From contig NZ_JARWAM010000007.1 in NCBI RefSeq assembly GCF_031451695.1, forward strand, positions 237,195 to 301,194: a stretch of DNA of 64,000 bases, in the 5' to 3' direction. Position numbers and translations under genes: made by a program. Below the pieces are notes generated by a model. The model did not search any database, was not told the origin of the DNA, and was given only the letters and a program-made list of their open reading frames with translations. Positions 23,442-33,035 of the stretch are shown piece after piece; the first letter of the stretch is position 1; each line of letters begins with the position of its first letter. This stretch comes from Franzmannia qiaohouensis (GTDB lineage: Bacteria > Pseudomonadota > Gammaproteobacteria > Pseudomonadales > Halomonadaceae).

Positions 23442-24620
23442 ATGACCTACCGAACCACGCGCCGCCTGGCCATGGGCCTGGCGGGCAGCCTGCTGTGTAT
23501 CACCATCACCCTGAGCGCCGCAGGTGCGGCCGCGGAGTATCGCGTCGACGAGATCCCACGCGGCTTCTCGGCGCCTGAGCCCGCTCAGCTCAACTTCTGG
23601 CACGCCCTGGCGCTCAAGCCTGCCACCCCTCAGGATGCCTGGGCGCGCCTGCGCGACAGCTTCGCCTTGCAGGACGCGCGCCACGACCCACGCATCGACG
23701 AGTGGATCGAGTACTATCGCTCGAGCCCCGAGAACATCGCCGAGATCACCGAGCGGGCGCGGCCCTGGCTGCACTGGATCACCGAGCAGGTCGAGGCCCG
23801 CGACCTGCCCGGCGAGCTGGCCCTGATTCCGTTTGTCGAAAGCTCTTTCGATCCTGCCGCTCGCAGTCATCGCGGGGCCAGCGGGCTGTGGCAGTTCATG
23901 CCCGGCACCGGCGATGCCCTCGGCCTGTCGCGCAACGGCGCCTATGATGGTCGCCTCGACGTGGTTGCCTCGACCCGCGCGGCGCTCGACTACCTCGAAC
24001 AGCAGGCCGAGGAGTGGTATGAAGGCGACCTGGAGCTCTCCATGGCGGCCTATAACGCCGGCGCCGGCACCGTCAACAACGCGCGTCGTGCCGCCGCCGC
24101 TCGCGGCGAGCCAGACGACTACTGGCACCTGCGCCTGCCCAGCGAAACCATGAACTACGTGCCCAAGCTGCTGGCCATCGCCACCATCATCGACGACCCC
24201 GAGCGCTACGCCGTCGAGCTGCCTGATATCGAAGATACACCTGCCTTTGCCAAGGTCGATATCGAGCAGCCCGTCGACCTCGCCCGCGCCGCCGAGCTTG
24301 CCAAGGTCAGCCGCGACGAGCTCCAGGCGCTCAATCCCGGTCTACTCAAGGGCACCATCTCGCCCAACCACTCGCCGGTGTTGCTGGTGCCGGTGGACCG
24401 CCATGAGGATCTGGTCGCAGGCCTCGACAGCATCGCCCCAGGCGACGGCCCGACTGGCTGGGAGCAGTACGTGGTACGCAGCGGCGACAGCCTGTCGGCG
24501 ATCGCCTCGCGCTTCGGTGCCAGCGTCGCCGAGCTACGCGACTACAACGGCCTCAACGGCGACGTGATTCGCGAGGGCCAGACGCTGCAGGTTCCCCAGA
24601 GCACCCTGGCCGCCAACTAG
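23442..24620 (+). CDS. mltD: Membrane-bound lytic murein transglycosylase D
   Basis: A 392-residue peptidoglycan-cleaving enzyme. Residues 1-33 form a signal peptide without an obvious lipobox, unlike the lipoprotein form of E. coli MltD. The SLT domain has the catalytic Glu133 in PFVESSFDPAARS, with GASGLWQFMPGTG and AAYNAGAGTV. The C-terminus has one clear LysM (YVVRSGDSLSAIASRFG...GQTLQVP) after a degenerate LysM-like segment near residues 275-330. E. coli MltD has two LysM repeats, so one seems eroded. The ATG at 23442 follows AGAGGAA. It lies 43 bp after gloB, matching the gloB-mltD linkage in E. coli. Confidence 0.93.
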   Translation: MTYRTTRRLAMGLAGSLLCITITLSAAGAAAEYRVDEIPRGFSAPEPAQLNFWHALALKPATPQDAWARLRDSFALQDARHDPRIDEWIEYYRSSPENIAEITERARPWLHWITEQVEARDLPGELALIPFVESSFDPAARSHRGASGLWQFMPGTGDALGLSRNGAYDGRLDVVASTRAALDYLEQQAEEWYEGDLELSMAAYNAGAGTVNNARRAAAARGEPDDYWHLRLPSETMNYVPKLLAIATIIDDPERYAVELPDIEDTPAFAKVDIEQPVDLARAAELAKVSRDELQALNPGLLKGTISPNHSPVLLVPVDRHEDLVAGLDSIAPGDGPTGWEQYVVRSGDSLSAIASRFGASVAELRDYNGLNGDVIREGQTLQVPQSTLAAN

Positions 24621-24775
24621 CCCCTTGGCGGCGGTCCTGGGATCAGGGTTGAAAGGCGTTGGACCAGGGGAGTTGTCAAAACGCCGAGCGACTGACACCT
24701 TTGCGTTATGCTACTGCCATGCTAGCGGTCGCGGCGCTGCCGCGACCGTTGTGCGACATGTCCAAGGATGTCTCG

Positions 24776-26731
24776 ATGTCGATCGCCCTACCTCGTCGCC
24801 CCGCTCTACGCCCGTGGCTGCTGATCGCCCTGTGTGGCGCCGTGCTGGCTCTCGCTCCCCTGGCCAGCGCCGAGCTGCCCGGGGCCCCGGCGGATGCGCC
24901 GCCGCCCAGCGACACCTCCGCCGAGCCATTGGACGCCGAGCCTGGCGGCCTGCCGGACACCGCCTCCGAGGCCGACGACGTGCCCACCGTCCACGGCCTG
25001 GCGCTCTACGACGAGCCCGAACTACCCGCTGACTTCAGCCATTTCCCCCACGTCAACCCCGAGGCGCCCAAGGGTGGCAGCATGACCCGGGCGGCGGTCG
25101 GCTCGAGCTTCGACTCGACCAACCCCTTCATCATCCGCGGCACCGCCGCGGTCGGCATCTCGCAGATCTACGACACGCTGCTGGAAGCCAACCCCAACGA
25201 GCCGTTCACTCTCTACGGCCTGCTCGCTGAAGGCATTCGCCTCGACCCGGAGCGCTACTGGGTAGAGTTCGACATCCGCCGCGAGGCGCGCTTCCAGGAC
25301 GGCGAGCCGGTCACCGCCCACGACGTGGCATTCAGCTTCGAGCTGCTGATCGAACAGGGCAACCCCTTCTACAGCGGCTACTATGCCGAGGTGCAGAGCG
25401 TCGAGGCCCTCGACGACCATACCGTGCGCTTCGAATTCGCCAGCAATGACTCCCGCGAGCTGCCGCTCATCGTTGGCCAGCTCCCGGTGCTGCCCAGGCA
25501 CTACTGGGAAAGCCGCGACTTCAGCGCCCCGACCCTCGACCGTCACCCAGGCTCCGGCCCGTACCGCATCGGCGAAGTTCAGCCCGGGCGCAGCATCACC
25601 TACGTACGCGACGACGACTACTGGGGCCGCGACCTGCCGGTCAACCGCGGACGCTACAATATCGATCGCCTGGTCTACGACTACTATCGCGACCGCGATA
25701 TCGCCTGGGAGGCCTTCAAGGCCGGGGTGATGGACTACCGCACCGATGCCCGCGCCGCCACCTGGGCCATCGGCTACGACTTCCCGGCCTACCGCGACGG
25801 CCTGGTCAAGCGGCTGGCGATTCCCGACGTCAATCCCTCGGTCATGCAGGCCTTCGTCTTCAACCTTCGCCGCGACAAGTTCAGCGATCCGCGAGTACGC
25901 GAAGCGCTCTCGCTGACCTTCGATTTCCCGTGGCTGAATGCCAATATCTTCTACGACACCTACAAGCGCACCGAGAGTTTCTTCCAGAACTCCGAGATGG
26001 CCGCCGAGGGCCTGCCCAGCGAGGCCGAGCTCGAGCTGCTCGAGCCGTTCCGGGATCAACTGCCGGACCGCCTGTTCGAGGAGCCGGTGCCCATCGAGCA
26101 CCCGGAGAATCTGCGCGAGCGCCTGCGCCTGGCCCTCGACCTGCTGCGCGAGGCGGGCTACGAGGTCGAGGATGGCGTGCTACGCCATGCCGAGACTGGC
26201 CGCCCGCTGAGCATCGAGGTGCTGCTGTTCGATAGCGGGCTGGAGCGGGTAGTGCAACCCATGCTGCGCAACATGGCGCGCCTCGGCGTGCAGTCATCGA
26301 TCCGCATCGTCGATATCAACCAGTACCTCAACCGGCTGCGCAGCTTCGACTTCGACATGACCACGGCGCACTTCCCGCAGTCCAACAACCCGGGTAACGA
26401 ACAGCGCGACTTCTGGACCAGCGCGGTCGCCGAGGTGCCCCAGAGCCGCAACCTGATGGGCCTACAGCACCCGGTGGTCGACGCGCTGGTCGAGCAGCTG
26501 ATCCGCGCCGACAGCCGTGAGACCCTCAACACCCTGACCCGCGCCCTGGATCGGGTGCTGCTGTGGCAGTTCGCGATGATTCCCCACTACCACTCCGGCG
26601 AGACGCGCATTGCGGTGTGGGACAAGTTCGACTGGCCGGAACCCTACCCCAAGTACGGCATGGACCTGGATGCCTGGTGGGTGGATGCCGAACGTGAAGC
26701 CGAGATCAACCGTCGCGTGCGCCGTCGCTGA
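24776..26731 (+). CDS. yejA: Peptide ABC transporter binding protein YejA
   Basis: A 651-residue periplasmic solute-binding protein of cluster C (SBP family 5), partner of YejBEF, which in E. coli imports microcin C-like peptides. A signal peptide (to about residue 28, ...ASA) is followed by an acidic, proline-rich linker of about 45 residues before the domain starts at GLALYDEPELPADFSHFPHVNPEAPKGG, the YejA signature. The C-terminal YPKYGMDLDAWW is also typical. The start at 24776 is 7 nt after AAGGA; an ATG at 24758 is the alternative. First gene of yejABEF. Confidence 0.93.
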   Translation: MSIALPRRPALRPWLLIALCGAVLALAPLASAELPGAPADAPPPSDTSAEPLDAEPGGLPDTASEADDVPTVHGLALYDEPELPADFSHFPHVNPEAPKGGSMTRAAVGSSFDSTNPFIIRGTAAVGISQIYDTLLEANPNEPFTLYGLLAEGIRLDPERYWVEFDIRREARFQDGEPVTAHDVAFSFELLIEQGNPFYSGYYAEVQSVEALDDHTVRFEFASNDSRELPLIVGQLPVLPRHYWESRDFSAPTLDRHPGSGPYRIGEVQPGRSITYVRDDDYWGRDLPVNRGRYNIDRLVYDYYRDRDIAWEAFKAGVMDYRTDARAATWAIGYDFPAYRDGLVKRLAIPDVNPSVMQAFVFNLRRDKFSDPRVREALSLTFDFPWLNANIFYDTYKRTESFFQNSEMAAEGLPSEAELELLEPFRDQLPDRLFEEPVPIEHPENLRERLRLALDLLREAGYEVEDGVLRHAETGRPLSIEVLLFDSGLERVVQPMLRNMARLGVQSSIRIVDINQYLNRLRSFDFDMTTAHFPQSNNPGNEQRDFWTSAVAEVPQSRNLMGLQHPVVDALVEQLIRADSRETLNTLTRALDRVLLWQFAMIPHYHSGETRIAVWDKFDWPEPYPKYGMDLDAWWVDAEREAEINRRVRRR

Positions 26732-26757
26732 CGCAACGCCTACCGGAAGGATGCCTC

Positions 26758-27831
26758 GTGGCTAGCTATACACTGCGCCGACTGCTGCTGATGATCCCCA
26801 CCCTGCTGGGGATCATGCTACTCAACTTCATCATCGTGCAGGCCGCCCCGGGCGGCCCCATCGACCAGATGCTGGCGCGCTTCGAAGGCGTCGACAGCAT
26901 GGCCAGCACGCGCCTCGACATGGGCGGCGCCGAGGTGGTGACCCGCGACGAGTCGCGCGGCGCCCGTGGCATCGACCCACGCTTCATCGAGCAGCTCGAG
27001 GCGCAGTTCGGCTTCGATCAGCCCGCCCACGTGCGCTTCGTCGGCATGCTGCGCGACTATGCCACCTTCGATTTCGGCAACAGCTTCTTCCGCGACCGAC
27101 CGGTGGTGGAGCTGATGATCGAGCGCCTGCCGGTGTCTATCTCGCTGGGGCTATGGACCACGCTGCTGGTCTACCTGATCTCGATCCCGCTGGGCATTCG
27201 CAAGGCACTGCATCACGGCTCGCGCTTCGACGTCTGGAGCTCGGGCCTGGTCATCGTCGGCTATGCCATCCCCGGCTTCCTGTTCGCCATCCTGCTGATC
27301 GTACTGTTCGCCGGCGGCAGCTACTGGGACCTGTTCCCGCTGCGCGGGCTGACCTCGCCGGACTTCGACGAGCTCTCGACGTGGGGCAAGATCAAGGACT
27401 ACGCCTGGCACATCACGCTGCCGGTGGTGGCCATGACCATCGGCAGCTTTGCCACCCTGACCATGCTGACCAAGAACAGCTTCCTCGACGAAATCCACAA
27501 GCAGTACGTGCTCACCGCCCGGGCCAAGGGCGCCAGCGACCGTCGCACGCTCTACGGCCATGTGTTCCGCAACGCCATGCTGATCATCATCGCCGGCCTG
27601 CCCGGGGCACTGATCACCATCTTCTTCACCGGCTCGCTGCTGATCGAGGTCATCTTCTCCCTCGAGGGGCTCGGCCTGCTCGGCTTCGAGGCGGTGATGC
27701 AGCGCGACTATCCGGTGATCTTCGGCACCCTCTACCTGTATACCCTGATCGGCCTGATCCTCAAGCTGATCTCCGACCTGACCTATGTGTGGGTCGACCC
27801 ACGTATCGATTTCGAGACCCGGGAGTCCTGA
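26758..27831 (+). CDS. yejB: Peptide ABC transporter permease YejB
   Basis: A 357-residue inner-membrane permease with about six helices and the EAA loop (VLTARAKGASDRRTLYGHVFRNAM). The N-terminal SYTLRRLLLMIPTLLGIMLLNF and the long periplasmic loop (residues about 35-95) fit YejB (E. coli 364). Translation starts at GTG (26758), 7 nt after GGAAGGA. It couples into yejE with a gap of 4 bp. Confidence 0.95.
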   Translation: MASYTLRRLLLMIPTLLGIMLLNFIIVQAAPGGPIDQMLARFEGVDSMASTRLDMGGAEVVTRDESRGARGIDPRFIEQLEAQFGFDQPAHVRFVGMLRDYATFDFGNSFFRDRPVVELMIERLPVSISLGLWTTLLVYLISIPLGIRKALHHGSRFDVWSSGLVIVGYAIPGFLFAILLIVLFAGGSYWDLFPLRGLTSPDFDELSTWGKIKDYAWHITLPVVAMTIGSFATLTMLTKNSFLDEIHKQYVLTARAKGASDRRTLYGHVFRNAMLIIIAGLPGALITIFFTGSLLIEVIFSLEGLGLLGFEAVMQRDYPVIFGTLYLYTLIGLILKLISDLTYVWVDPRIDFETRES

Positions 27832-27835
27832 GCCG

Positions 27836-28924
27836 ATGTCACTACTCTCCCCCCAGTTCTCGCCGATCACCCGGCGCCGGCTCGAGGTGTTTCGCCGCAA
27901 CCGTCGCGCGCGGGTCTCGCTGTGGATCTTCATGGCACTGTTCGTGGTCAGCCTGTTTGCCGAGCTGATCGCCAACGACAAGCCGATCGTCATGCAGTTC
28001 GACGGCCAGTGGTATGTGCCGCTGCTGGTCGACTACCCGGAGACCGAATTCGGCGGCTTCCTGCCCACCCGCACCGACTACCACGACCCCTTCGTAAAGG
28101 AGCAGATCGACACCCACGGCTGGGCGCTGTGGCCGCCGATCCCCTACTCCTACCAGACCCTCGACATGCAGATGATGCGGCCCTCACCGGCCTCGCCGGA
28201 TGCCCAGCACTGGCTGGGCACCGATGATCAGGGCCGCGACGTGCTGGCGCGGGTGATCTACGGCTTTCGGCTGTCGGTGGCCTTCGCGCTGGTGCTGACC
28301 GCCGGCTCACTGGTGGCCGGCGTGGTGATCGGCGGCATCCAGGGCTACTTCGGCGGCAAGACCGACCTGATCGGCCAGCGTCTCACCGAGATCTGGTCGG
28401 GGCTGCCGGTGCTGTTCCTGCTGATCATCCTGGCCAGCTTCGTGCAGCCCGGCTTCTGGTGGCTGCTGGGCATCATGCTGCTGTTCTCGTGGCTGGGGCT
28501 GGTCGACGTGGTACGCGCCGAGTTCCTGCGCGCGCGCAACCTCGAATACGTGCGCGCGGCCAAGGCCATGGGTTTGCCGTCGAGACTGATCATGTGGCGC
28601 CACGTGCTACCCAATGCCATGGTCGCGACCCTGACCTTCGTGCCGTTCCTGTTCACCGGTGCCATCACCACCCTCACCGCCCTCGACTTCCTGGGCTTCG
28701 GCCTGCCGCCGGGGGCTCCGTCGCTGGGCGAACTGGTGGCCCAGGGCAAGAACAACCTGCACGCGCCGTGGCTGGGCATCACCGCCTTCGTCAGCCTGTC
28801 GCTGATGCTCTCGCTGCTGGTATTCATCGGTGAGGGGCTGCGTGACGCCTTCGACCCGCGCCATATCCAGCACGCCTCCAGCGCCCAGCCAGGCACCGAT
28901 ACGAGGACCAAGGCTCATGCCTGA
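27836..28924 (+). CDS. yejE: Peptide ABC transporter permease YejE
   Basis: A 362-residue second permease. It has the YejE-type N-terminal ITRRRLEVFRRNRRARVSLWIF, a large periplasmic loop (FGGFLPTRTDYHDPFVKEQI), the GTDDQGRDVLARVIYGFRLSV motif of DppC-type permeases and the EAA loop (EYVRAAKAMGLPSRLIMWRHVLPN). The last codons overlap the yejF start (ATG at 28917). Forms the membrane heterodimer with YejB. Confidence 0.95.
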   Translation: MSLLSPQFSPITRRRLEVFRRNRRARVSLWIFMALFVVSLFAELIANDKPIVMQFDGQWYVPLLVDYPETEFGGFLPTRTDYHDPFVKEQIDTHGWALWPPIPYSYQTLDMQMMRPSPASPDAQHWLGTDDQGRDVLARVIYGFRLSVAFALVLTAGSLVAGVVIGGIQGYFGGKTDLIGQRLTEIWSGLPVLFLLIILASFVQPGFWWLLGIMLLFSWLGLVDVVRAEFLRARNLEYVRAAKAMGLPSRLIMWRHVLPNAMVATLTFVPFLFTGAITTLTALDFLGFGLPPGAPSLGELVAQGKNNLHAPWLGITAFVSLSLMLSLLVFIGEGLRDAFDPRHIQHASSAQPGTDTRTKAHA

Positions 28925-30512
28925 TGACACCCTGCTGCGCCTCGACGAGCTGAGCATCGCCTTCGACGATGTCACCGTGGTCGACCGGCTGAGCCTCGAG
29001 GTTCGCCGCGGCGAGACCCTGGCCCTGGTCGGTGAATCCGGCTCGGGCAAGTCGGTCAGCGCCCTGGGCGCCATGCACCTGCTGCCCCCGAATGCGCGGA
29101 TCAGCGGCAGCTACTCCCTCGGCGACACCGACCTGTCGCGCATGAAGCCGCGTGACTGGCAGGGGCTGCGCGGCAACCGCGTCGGCTTCATCTTCCAGGA
29201 GCCGATGACCTCGCTCAATCCGCTGCATACCGTGGCTCGCCAGATCGGCGAGACGCTGCGCCTGCATCAGGGCCTCTCGGGACGCGCTGCCCGGGCGCGC
29301 TGCCGCGAGCTGCTCGAGCAGGTCAAGCTGCCACGCCCCGACGAACTGCTCGACGCCTGGCCCCACCAGCTCTCCGGCGGCCAGCGCCAGCGGGTGATGA
29401 TCGCCATGGCGATCGCCAACAACCCCGAGCTGCTGATCGCCGATGAGCCGACCACCGCGCTGGACGTCACCGTTCAGCAGGAGATCCTGGCGCTGCTCGC
29501 CGAGCTGCGCGACCACCACGGCATGGGCATGCTGTTCATCACCCACGACCTCAACCTGGTGCGCCGCCACGCCGACCGCGTGTGCGTGCTCTACCAGGGC
29601 CAGGTACAGGAGACCGGCCCGGTGGCCGACGTCTTCCAGCAGCCGCGCAGCGCCTATACCCGCACCCTGCTCGACGCCGAGCCCGAGGGTCGCCCGGCCC
29701 CGGCCGGCAGCCAGCCGCTACTCAGCGCCGAGAACCTGAGCGTGGCCTTCTCGCGCCCCAAGCGACTGTTCTCGCGTCGCCCGCCACCGTTCGTCGCGGT
29801 GCAGCCGCTGTCACTGCGGCTGGCCAGGGGAGAGACCCTGGGCATCGTCGGCGAGTCCGGCTCGGGAAAGACCACCCTGGCCATGGCGCTGCTGCGCATG
29901 ACGCCCAGCCAAGGCGACGTGGTGTTCGAGGGCGAGCGCCTGGACCGCCTCAGCGGTAACGACCTGCGCCGCCGCCGTCGGCGCTTCCAGGTCGTCTTCC
30001 AGGATCCCTATGGGTCGCTCTCGCCGCGTCTGCCGGTGTCGGAGATCATCAGCGAAGGGTTGCGCTTCCATCATCCTGAGCTGAGTCGCGACGAGGTCGA
30101 ACGGCGAGTGCAGGCCACGCTCAAGGAGGTCGGTCTGCCGGCCAACTGTGCGGCACGCTACCCCCATGAGTTCTCCGGCGGCCAGCGCCAGCGTATCGCC
30201 GTGGCCCGGGCGATCATCCTCGAGCCTGAACTGGTGGTGCTCGACGAACCCACCTCGGCCCTCGACCGCACCGTGCAGAAGCAGCTGGTGGAGCTGCTGC
30301 GCGACCTTCAGGCGCGCCGCGGGCTGAGCTATCTGTTCATCAGCCACGACCTGGCGGTGGTCAGGGCCGTCGCCCACCGGGTGATGGTGCTCAAGGAGGG
30401 CGAGGTCGTCGAGGAGGGCAGCTGCGAACAGGTACTCGCCGCACCGCGCCACGCCTACACCCAGGCGCTGGTGGCCGCGGCCGGGCTGATGCCTAACGTC
30501 GAAGGTGCATAG
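28917..30512 (+). CDS. yejF: Peptide ABC transporter ATPase YejF (two NBDs)
   Basis: A 531-residue ATPase with two nucleotide-binding domains. The N-terminal domain has Walker A GESGSGKSVS, signature LSGGQRQRVM and Walker B LLIADEPTTALD. The C-terminal domain has GESGSGKTTLA, FSGGQRQRIAV and LVVLDEPTSALD. A basic linker between them (FSRPKRLFSRRPPP) is typical. All catalytic motifs are intact, so both sites may be active. It ends the yej operon; the next gene starts 70 bp on. Confidence 0.96.
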   Translation: MPDDTLLRLDELSIAFDDVTVVDRLSLEVRRGETLALVGESGSGKSVSALGAMHLLPPNARISGSYSLGDTDLSRMKPRDWQGLRGNRVGFIFQEPMTSLNPLHTVARQIGETLRLHQGLSGRAARARCRELLEQVKLPRPDELLDAWPHQLSGGQRQRVMIAMAIANNPELLIADEPTTALDVTVQQEILALLAELRDHHGMGMLFITHDLNLVRRHADRVCVLYQGQVQETGPVADVFQQPRSAYTRTLLDAEPEGRPAPAGSQPLLSAENLSVAFSRPKRLFSRRPPPFVAVQPLSLRLARGETLGIVGESGSGKTTLAMALLRMTPSQGDVVFEGERLDRLSGNDLRRRRRRFQVVFQDPYGSLSPRLPVSEIISEGLRFHHPELSRDEVERRVQATLKEVGLPANCAARYPHEFSGGQRQRIAVARAIILEPELVVLDEPTSALDRTVQKQLVELLRDLQARRGLSYLFISHDLAVVRAVAHRVMVLKEGEVVEEGSCEQVLAAPRHAYTQALVAAAGLMPNVEGA

Positions 30513-30582
30513 CTCTGTCACCGCGACTCGGCTCGAACCCTCGCCTATACTCGGCGCTACGCCACTAGTCGATGGGTGCCCG

Positions 30583-32340
30583 ATGCCTCGTATCCTGGTT
30601 GTGCTGCTGGCCGCGCTCTGCCTGCTGCTGACCCATAGCGCCTCGGCAGCGACTGCTCCGCCCAAGGACCTTTCCGGCTGGGAGTGGCGCTGGGGGGACT
30701 CTCCGCTCGATGCCTCGGGCAGGCCGATATGGCGCCACGACAAGGCCGCCGAGGACTGGCAGGAGATCGGCTTCCCTTCCAATCCCCCCGGGAGAGCGGG
30801 ACAGCAGCACCTATGGCTGCGCACCACCTTGCCGGATGGCGAGTGGCGCGATCCGGTCATCTACATCTACAGCATCGATCTCATCGCCCAGTTCTTCCTG
30901 GATGGCGAGCCGCTCTATCAATACGGCGAGTTCGATGACCAGGGCCGCGGCACGTTCGCCGGCTGGCCCTGGCACATGATCGAGCTACCCGAGGACTTCG
31001 CCGGCAGGACCCTCCACGTCCGGGTCTTCTCCAACTACACCGATATCGGCCTCTGGGGAGAGGTCAAGCTGATGGACCGCCTGGACGTGCTGGCCATGGT
31101 CGTGAAGCGCTCCCTGCACGACGTGATCATCAGCGCCTTCTCGCTGCTGCTGGCGCTGTTGGCGGCGACCTTCGCGGCGATCGGCACTCAGCGCCGAAGC
31201 CTGGCCGCCGTCGCGCTCTTCTCACTGGCCGCTGGCAGCATGATTCTCGCCGAAACCCAGGCCAGTCAGCTGATGCTGAACCGGCCGCTGCTATGGGATG
31301 GCATCGCCGCCAGCGGCTATTTCACCCTCCCCGTGGCCATGGGGCTGCTGCTTGCGCACTGGCTGGAGGGATGGCCACGCCGCTGGATGCAGCGCTTGTG
31401 GCAGCTGCATCTGGCCTACCTGGTGGGCGCTCTGGGGGGCATCCTCAGCGGCTTGGTGAGCGTCTCCAGCACCTTTCCGCCCTTCGACCTGATGCTGGCC
31501 ATGACCCTGCCGCTGATGCTGACCCTGGCCGGCTGGCGAGTCGCCCACCTCGACACCGAGCAGCGCTGGATCATCGTCGCCTTCACCCTCATGGCCATCC
31601 TGCTCCTGGTGGACATGGCGGTGGCTCATGGCCTGCTCGGCTGGCGCAAGGTGCCGGTCAGTCTGGGACTGCTGGCCTTTTCGCTGGCCATGGTGGGGAT
31701 CTCACTGTGGCACTATCGCAACACCCAGTACCAGCTGGCACGCCTCAACCATCAGCTGGAGGCACAAGTGAGGGCGCGTACCGCGCAACTCGACCTACTG
31801 GTGCACAAGCTCGAGGGCTACTCCTATACGGACCCTCTCACCGGCCTCAAGAACCGCCGCTATTTCGATGAGCTGATGCAGCATGAGGCGACCCGTGCCG
31901 ACCGCGAGGGCACGCCCTTGTCGCTGGTGATGATCGACTTGGATCATTTCAAGCAGTTCAACGACCGTTACGGTCACGAGGCGGGCGACAGCGTACTGGC
32001 GACCATCGCGCTGCTGCTGCAGGAGCACTTCCGCGGCGCCGACGTGGTCTGCCGACTGGGCGGCGAGGAGTTCGTCGCCCTGCTGCCGGGCGCCAACACC
32101 GAGCAGGCAGAGAGCCGCGCCGCCGAACTGGTAGCGCGGGCACGCGGCGTGAGCCTGCAGCATGGCAGCGTTGGATTGCCCAGCATCACCCTCTCCTGCG
32201 GGGTGGCGACTTATCCGTGCCATGCCCGGCACCCCGGCGAGCTGCTTGGCCTGGCCGACAAGGCGCTCTACCAGGCCAAGCACCAGGGACGCGACCGCAG
32301 CGCCACCTGGGCCGCCAACGCGGCGTCTCCCGAGGGCTAG
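30583..32340 (+). CDS. 7TMR-DISM diguanylate cyclase
   Basis: A 585-residue membrane sensor: signal peptide (residues 1-24), a periplasmic 7TMR-DISMED2-like beta domain (about 30-165), seven membrane helices (about 178-390), a short coiled coil (HQLEAQVRARTAQLDLL), and a GGDEF domain. The active site is GGEEF (residues 493-497), intact. The inhibitory I-site RGAD lies five residues before it, so product inhibition by c-di-GMP is expected. Secreted carbohydrate-like ligands are typical for DISMED2, but the signal here is unknown. The stop shares a CTAG with the convergent rsuA stop. Confidence 0.92.
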   Translation: MPRILVVLLAALCLLLTHSASAATAPPKDLSGWEWRWGDSPLDASGRPIWRHDKAAEDWQEIGFPSNPPGRAGQQHLWLRTTLPDGEWRDPVIYIYSIDLIAQFFLDGEPLYQYGEFDDQGRGTFAGWPWHMIELPEDFAGRTLHVRVFSNYTDIGLWGEVKLMDRLDVLAMVVKRSLHDVIISAFSLLLALLAATFAAIGTQRRSLAAVALFSLAAGSMILAETQASQLMLNRPLLWDGIAASGYFTLPVAMGLLLAHWLEGWPRRWMQRLWQLHLAYLVGALGGILSGLVSVSSTFPPFDLMLAMTLPLMLTLAGWRVAHLDTEQRWIIVAFTLMAILLLVDMAVAHGLLGWRKVPVSLGLLAFSLAMVGISLWHYRNTQYQLARLNHQLEAQVRARTAQLDLLVHKLEGYSYTDPLTGLKNRRYFDELMQHEATRADREGTPLSLVMIDLDHFKQFNDRYGHEAGDSVLATIALLLQEHFRGADVVCRLGGEEFVALLPGANTEQAESRAAELVARARGVSLQHGSVGLPSITLSCGVATYPCHARHPGELLGLADKALYQAKHQGRDRSATWAANAASPEG

Positions 32341-33035
32341 AAGGCGGCCACTTCGGCGTCTGTCAGCTCACGCCACTCCCCCACCGCCAAGTCACCCAGC
32401 GCCAGCGGCCCCACCGACTCGCGGTGTAACGCCTCGACGTGGTGGCCGATGGCCGCGAACATGCGCTTGACCTGATGGTACTTGCCCTCATAGAGGGTCA
32501 GCTCGGCCTCGCGCGGCGCGCGCATCGCAAGCTCGGCCGGACGCGTCACTTTTTCCTCGCCGTCGAGCAGTATGCCCTCGGCAAAGTCGCGCTGTGCCTC
32601 GGCCAGCGCCTCACCCTCCAGCGCATCGCTGAGGGTGACCCGATAAACCTTGCCGCAGCGGCGCTTGGGCGAGGTCACGCGGTGCGACCACTGGCCGTCG
32701 TCGCTGAGCAGCACCAGGCCGGTGGTATCCACATCGAGGCGCCCCACCGTCTGCAGCCGCTCGACGTTGGGCAGCTCGATCAGCTCGCGAACCAGCGGGT
32801 AGAGCCCACGCCGCGCGCTGCACTCGACACCGGCCGGCTTGTGCAGCATGACATAGCGTAGTCCTACCAGCGCCAGGCGCCGGCCCAGCCAGCGCACCTC
32901 GCTGTCGGCATCGACCTGGGTCGCCGGGTTCTTGGTCACCTGGCCATCGACGCTGACCTCTTCGCGGTGCAGCGCCTTCTTGGCCAGGCTGCGGGTCAGG
33001 TCGGTGGTATCGGCGAGAAACTTGTCGAGGCGCAT
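32337..33035 (-). CDS. rsuA: 16S rRNA pseudouridine-516 synthase RsuA
   Basis: A 232-residue pseudouridine synthase. The N-terminal S4 RNA-binding domain (MRLDKFLADTTDLTRSLAKKAL) precedes the catalytic domain with GRLDVDTTGLVLLSDDG (catalytic Asp). The terminal GKYHQVKRMFAAIGHHVEALHR motif is characteristic of RsuA. Length matches E. coli (231). The start ATG shares its last base with the stop of the upstream amidase gene (TAATG). Confidence 0.93.
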   Translation of the reverse strand: MRLDKFLADTTDLTRSLAKKALHREEVSVDGQVTKNPATQVDADSEVRWLGRRLALVGLRYVMLHKPAGVECSARRGLYPLVRELIELPNVERLQTVGRLDVDTTGLVLLSDDGQWSHRVTSPKRRCGKVYRVTLSDALEGEALAEAQRDFAEGILLDGEEKVTRPAELAMRAPREAELTLYEGKYHQVKRMFAAIGHHVEALHRESVGPLALGDLAVGEWRELTDAEVAAF

